64,000 nt of DNA from an uncultured Ilyobacter sp. Its GTDB lineage: Bacteria > Fusobacteriota > Fusobacteriia > Fusobacteriales > Fusobacteriaceae. A program made the translations under genes and the position numbers. The DNA is taken from positions 434,001-498,000 of the forward strand of contig NZ_OY764059.1 of the NCBI RefSeq assembly GCF_963668085.1, given 5' to 3'. The notes beneath the pieces are model-generated. The model was not told the origin of the DNA. It did not search any database and saw only the letters and a list, made by a program, of their open reading frames with translations. Positions 62,739 to 64,000 of this stretch are shown here, piece by piece; position 1 is the first letter of the stretch, and every line of letters begins with the position of its first letter.

Positions 62739-64000
62739 ATGCAATATGTAAAAAGTATAGGAAGTAATTTGATACTTCAAATAATTCAAGTTGTTATTGG
62801 AATTTTTACAAGTATATTTATATATAGGGGAATAGGAGCTGAAGGAAATGGCTATGCTAGATATTTGTTGTTGTTGGTTAATATAATCGGACAATATGGT
62901 CATCTTGGAATATTAAATTCAGTAACACATTTTTTAAAAAAGAAAAATTATAGAAGAGAAGAGATAATTACAACAAATGTTATATATTCCATTATAATAT
63001 TTTTGATATATGAGATTATTATTATTTTTTTTAAAGCTAAAGGTAAAATAATAAATGAATATAACACTATTATAGTTATAATGGTTGGTTTTATTATTTT
63101 ATTTAATTACATATCAATTATTGCTTCTAGTGTGTATACGGGAGAAAATAAACTATTAAAAATGAATAGAATACTCAAAAACATGCAATTCATAAGATTG
63201 ATTTGCTTATTTAGCTTATATTTAACAAAATCACTGACAGTAAATAGTTTTTTAATTTATACGGTTATTGAAAGTCTAGTAAGAAGTTATTTATTGATAA
63301 AAAAACTTGATTTTAATTTTGATTTAAGCTGTAAAATTAATACTGAAATTATACTAAAGGAATTTAAATATGGTTTTTTTATTAACATATCTGCACTATT
63401 AATTTTTTTAAATTATAGAGTAGATCAAATAATGGTAAAAGAATTTTTGAATTTAAAAAGTTTTGGTGTGTATTCTTTGGGAGTTACTCTTAGTGAACTG
63501 TTATTGTTAATTCCTAAAAGCGTGAGTAGTGCTTTAATGGCAAAATTATATAATGTTGATAGATCAATTGAGAAAGGTAAAGTTGCTTTATTTACAGTAA
63601 AATATACTTTTTTAGCTTGTTTACTGTTATCATGTGTGGGAATGTTTTTAGCAGAATTAGTTCCACTATTTTATGGTGACGAATATAGAGAAAGTGTATT
63701 AGTTATTAGAGTTCTATTTTGGGGGATAACATTTGCGTCACTTGGGAAAGTTTTATCTTCATTTTTCTTAGAAAAAGAAAAAAATAGAGTAGTTTTAAAT
63801 ATATCAGTTTTAACATTTATTATAAATTTTATTATAAACCTTTATACAATACCAAAATATGGAATAGTAGGAGCAGCACTTGCATCATCAGTTTCATATT
63901 TTATATATGGAACTGCATATTTAATTTTATTTTTGAAAAATGTTGAAGTAAAAGTAGGAACATTTTTATTTAAATTAAGTAATGAAGAATATAATTTTAT
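62739..64000 (+). CDS. Polysaccharide flippase (Wzx/oligosaccharide translocase), 3' end outside window
   Basis: Open from ATG 62739 to the window end, 420 codons with no stop. At least ten hydrophobic helices. Family-typical segments are SIGSNLILQIIQVVIGIFTS, YRGIGAEGNGYARYLLLLVN, FFINISALLIFLNYRVDQIM and IPKYGIVGAALASSVSYFIY. AGTAGG precedes the ATG. It is extremely A+T-rich and starts about 115 bases after the IS3 remnant, so it belongs to a second, apparently still active, polysaccharide gene set distinct from that at 42.6-57 kb. The C-terminal tail is cut by the window. Confidence 0.9.
   Translation, partial: MQYVKSIGSNLILQIIQVVIGIFTSIFIYRGIGAEGNGYARYLLLLVNIIGQYGHLGILNSVTHFLKKKNYRREEIITTNVIYSIIIFLIYEIIIIFFKAKGKIINEYNTIIVIMVGFIILFNYISIIASSVYTGENKLLKMNRILKNMQFIRLICLFSLYLTKSLTVNSFLIYTVIESLVRSYLLIKKLDFNFDLSCKINTEIILKEFKYGFFINISALLIFLNYRVDQIMVKEFLNLKSFGVYSLGVTLSELLLLIPKSVSSALMAKLYNVDRSIEKGKVALFTVKYTFLACLLLSCVGMFLAELVPLFYGDEYRESVLVIRVLFWGITFASLGKVLSSFFLEKEKNRVVLNISVLTFIINFIINLYTIPKYGIVGAALASSVSYFIYGTAYLILFLKNVEVKVGTFLFKLSNEEYNF

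Noticed and set aside
62667..62903. 78-residue minus-strand frame
   Set aside because: Antisense to the start of the A+T-rich flippase gene, which has clear membrane-protein features and an open frame to the window end.

Overview
The window reads as a low-GC, Gram-negative anaerobe of the phylum Fusobacteriota, most likely an Ilyobacter/Propionigenium-type organism. This is inferred from gene content and style, not from a database match. The signs are strongly A+T-rich coding with many TTG/GTG starts, AGGAGG-type ribosome binding sites, outer-membrane machinery (Lpt genes, a TolC-type protein, a beta-barrel protein) and a split Wzz/tyrosine-kinase pair of the type also common in Firmicutes. 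No tRNA, rRNA or CRISPR array was recognised.

Layout. Positions 1-8.5 kb hold a glycerate kinase (cut by the window edge), a GntP permease, pyruvate kinase, a convergent EamA exporter, a CitA/DcuS-like kinase with its response regulator, and an AcuI/YhdH-type reductase. A membrane EAL protein lies at 9.0-11.0 kb. From 11.3 to 32.4 kb is a dense plus-strand housekeeping block: dus, mutS, an unusually long LptC/LptA-like protein, lptB, alaS, ruvX, secD, secF, alr, an RlmI-like methyltransferase, cvpA, two LptF/G permeases, an M16 peptidase, dut, rodA and an RluA-type synthase.

Positions 32.4-35.3 kb are a breakpoint-like region. It holds a guanine-class purine riboswitch with its own terminator but no target gene, repeat arrays, a KTSC protein with its own consensus promoter, and a minus-strand pair encoding a beta-barrel protein and a Ser/Gly-rich secreted protein.

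Positions 35.3-64 kb are a surface-polysaccharide region. First come wzz, a BY-kinase, a PHP phosphatase, a TolC protein, an HlyD adaptor, a GxxExxY gene embedded in repeats, and an ABC permease without an ATPase. Next are an initiating sugar-phosphate transferase and a very A+T-rich cassette: PHP protein, phosphoribosyltransferase-like protein, GT2, EpsG polymerase and two NKWYS-type sulfotransferase-like proteins. A complete PAPS module follows: cysD, an SLC13 permease, cysN with a degenerate APS-kinase tail, cysC and cysQ. Then come a Wzx flippase, galU, a VanZ-like gene and manC. Together these suggest a Wzx/Wzy-type polymer that is sulfated from a PAPS supply encoded in the same operon.

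Positions 60.1-62.6 kb are decayed: a CapD head, an epimerase without its N-terminus, a sugar transferase with an in-frame stop, and two opposed IS3 transposase tails. A second, A+T-rich Wzx runs off the window end. Dispersed repeats of at least two families fill nearly all long intergenic gaps.
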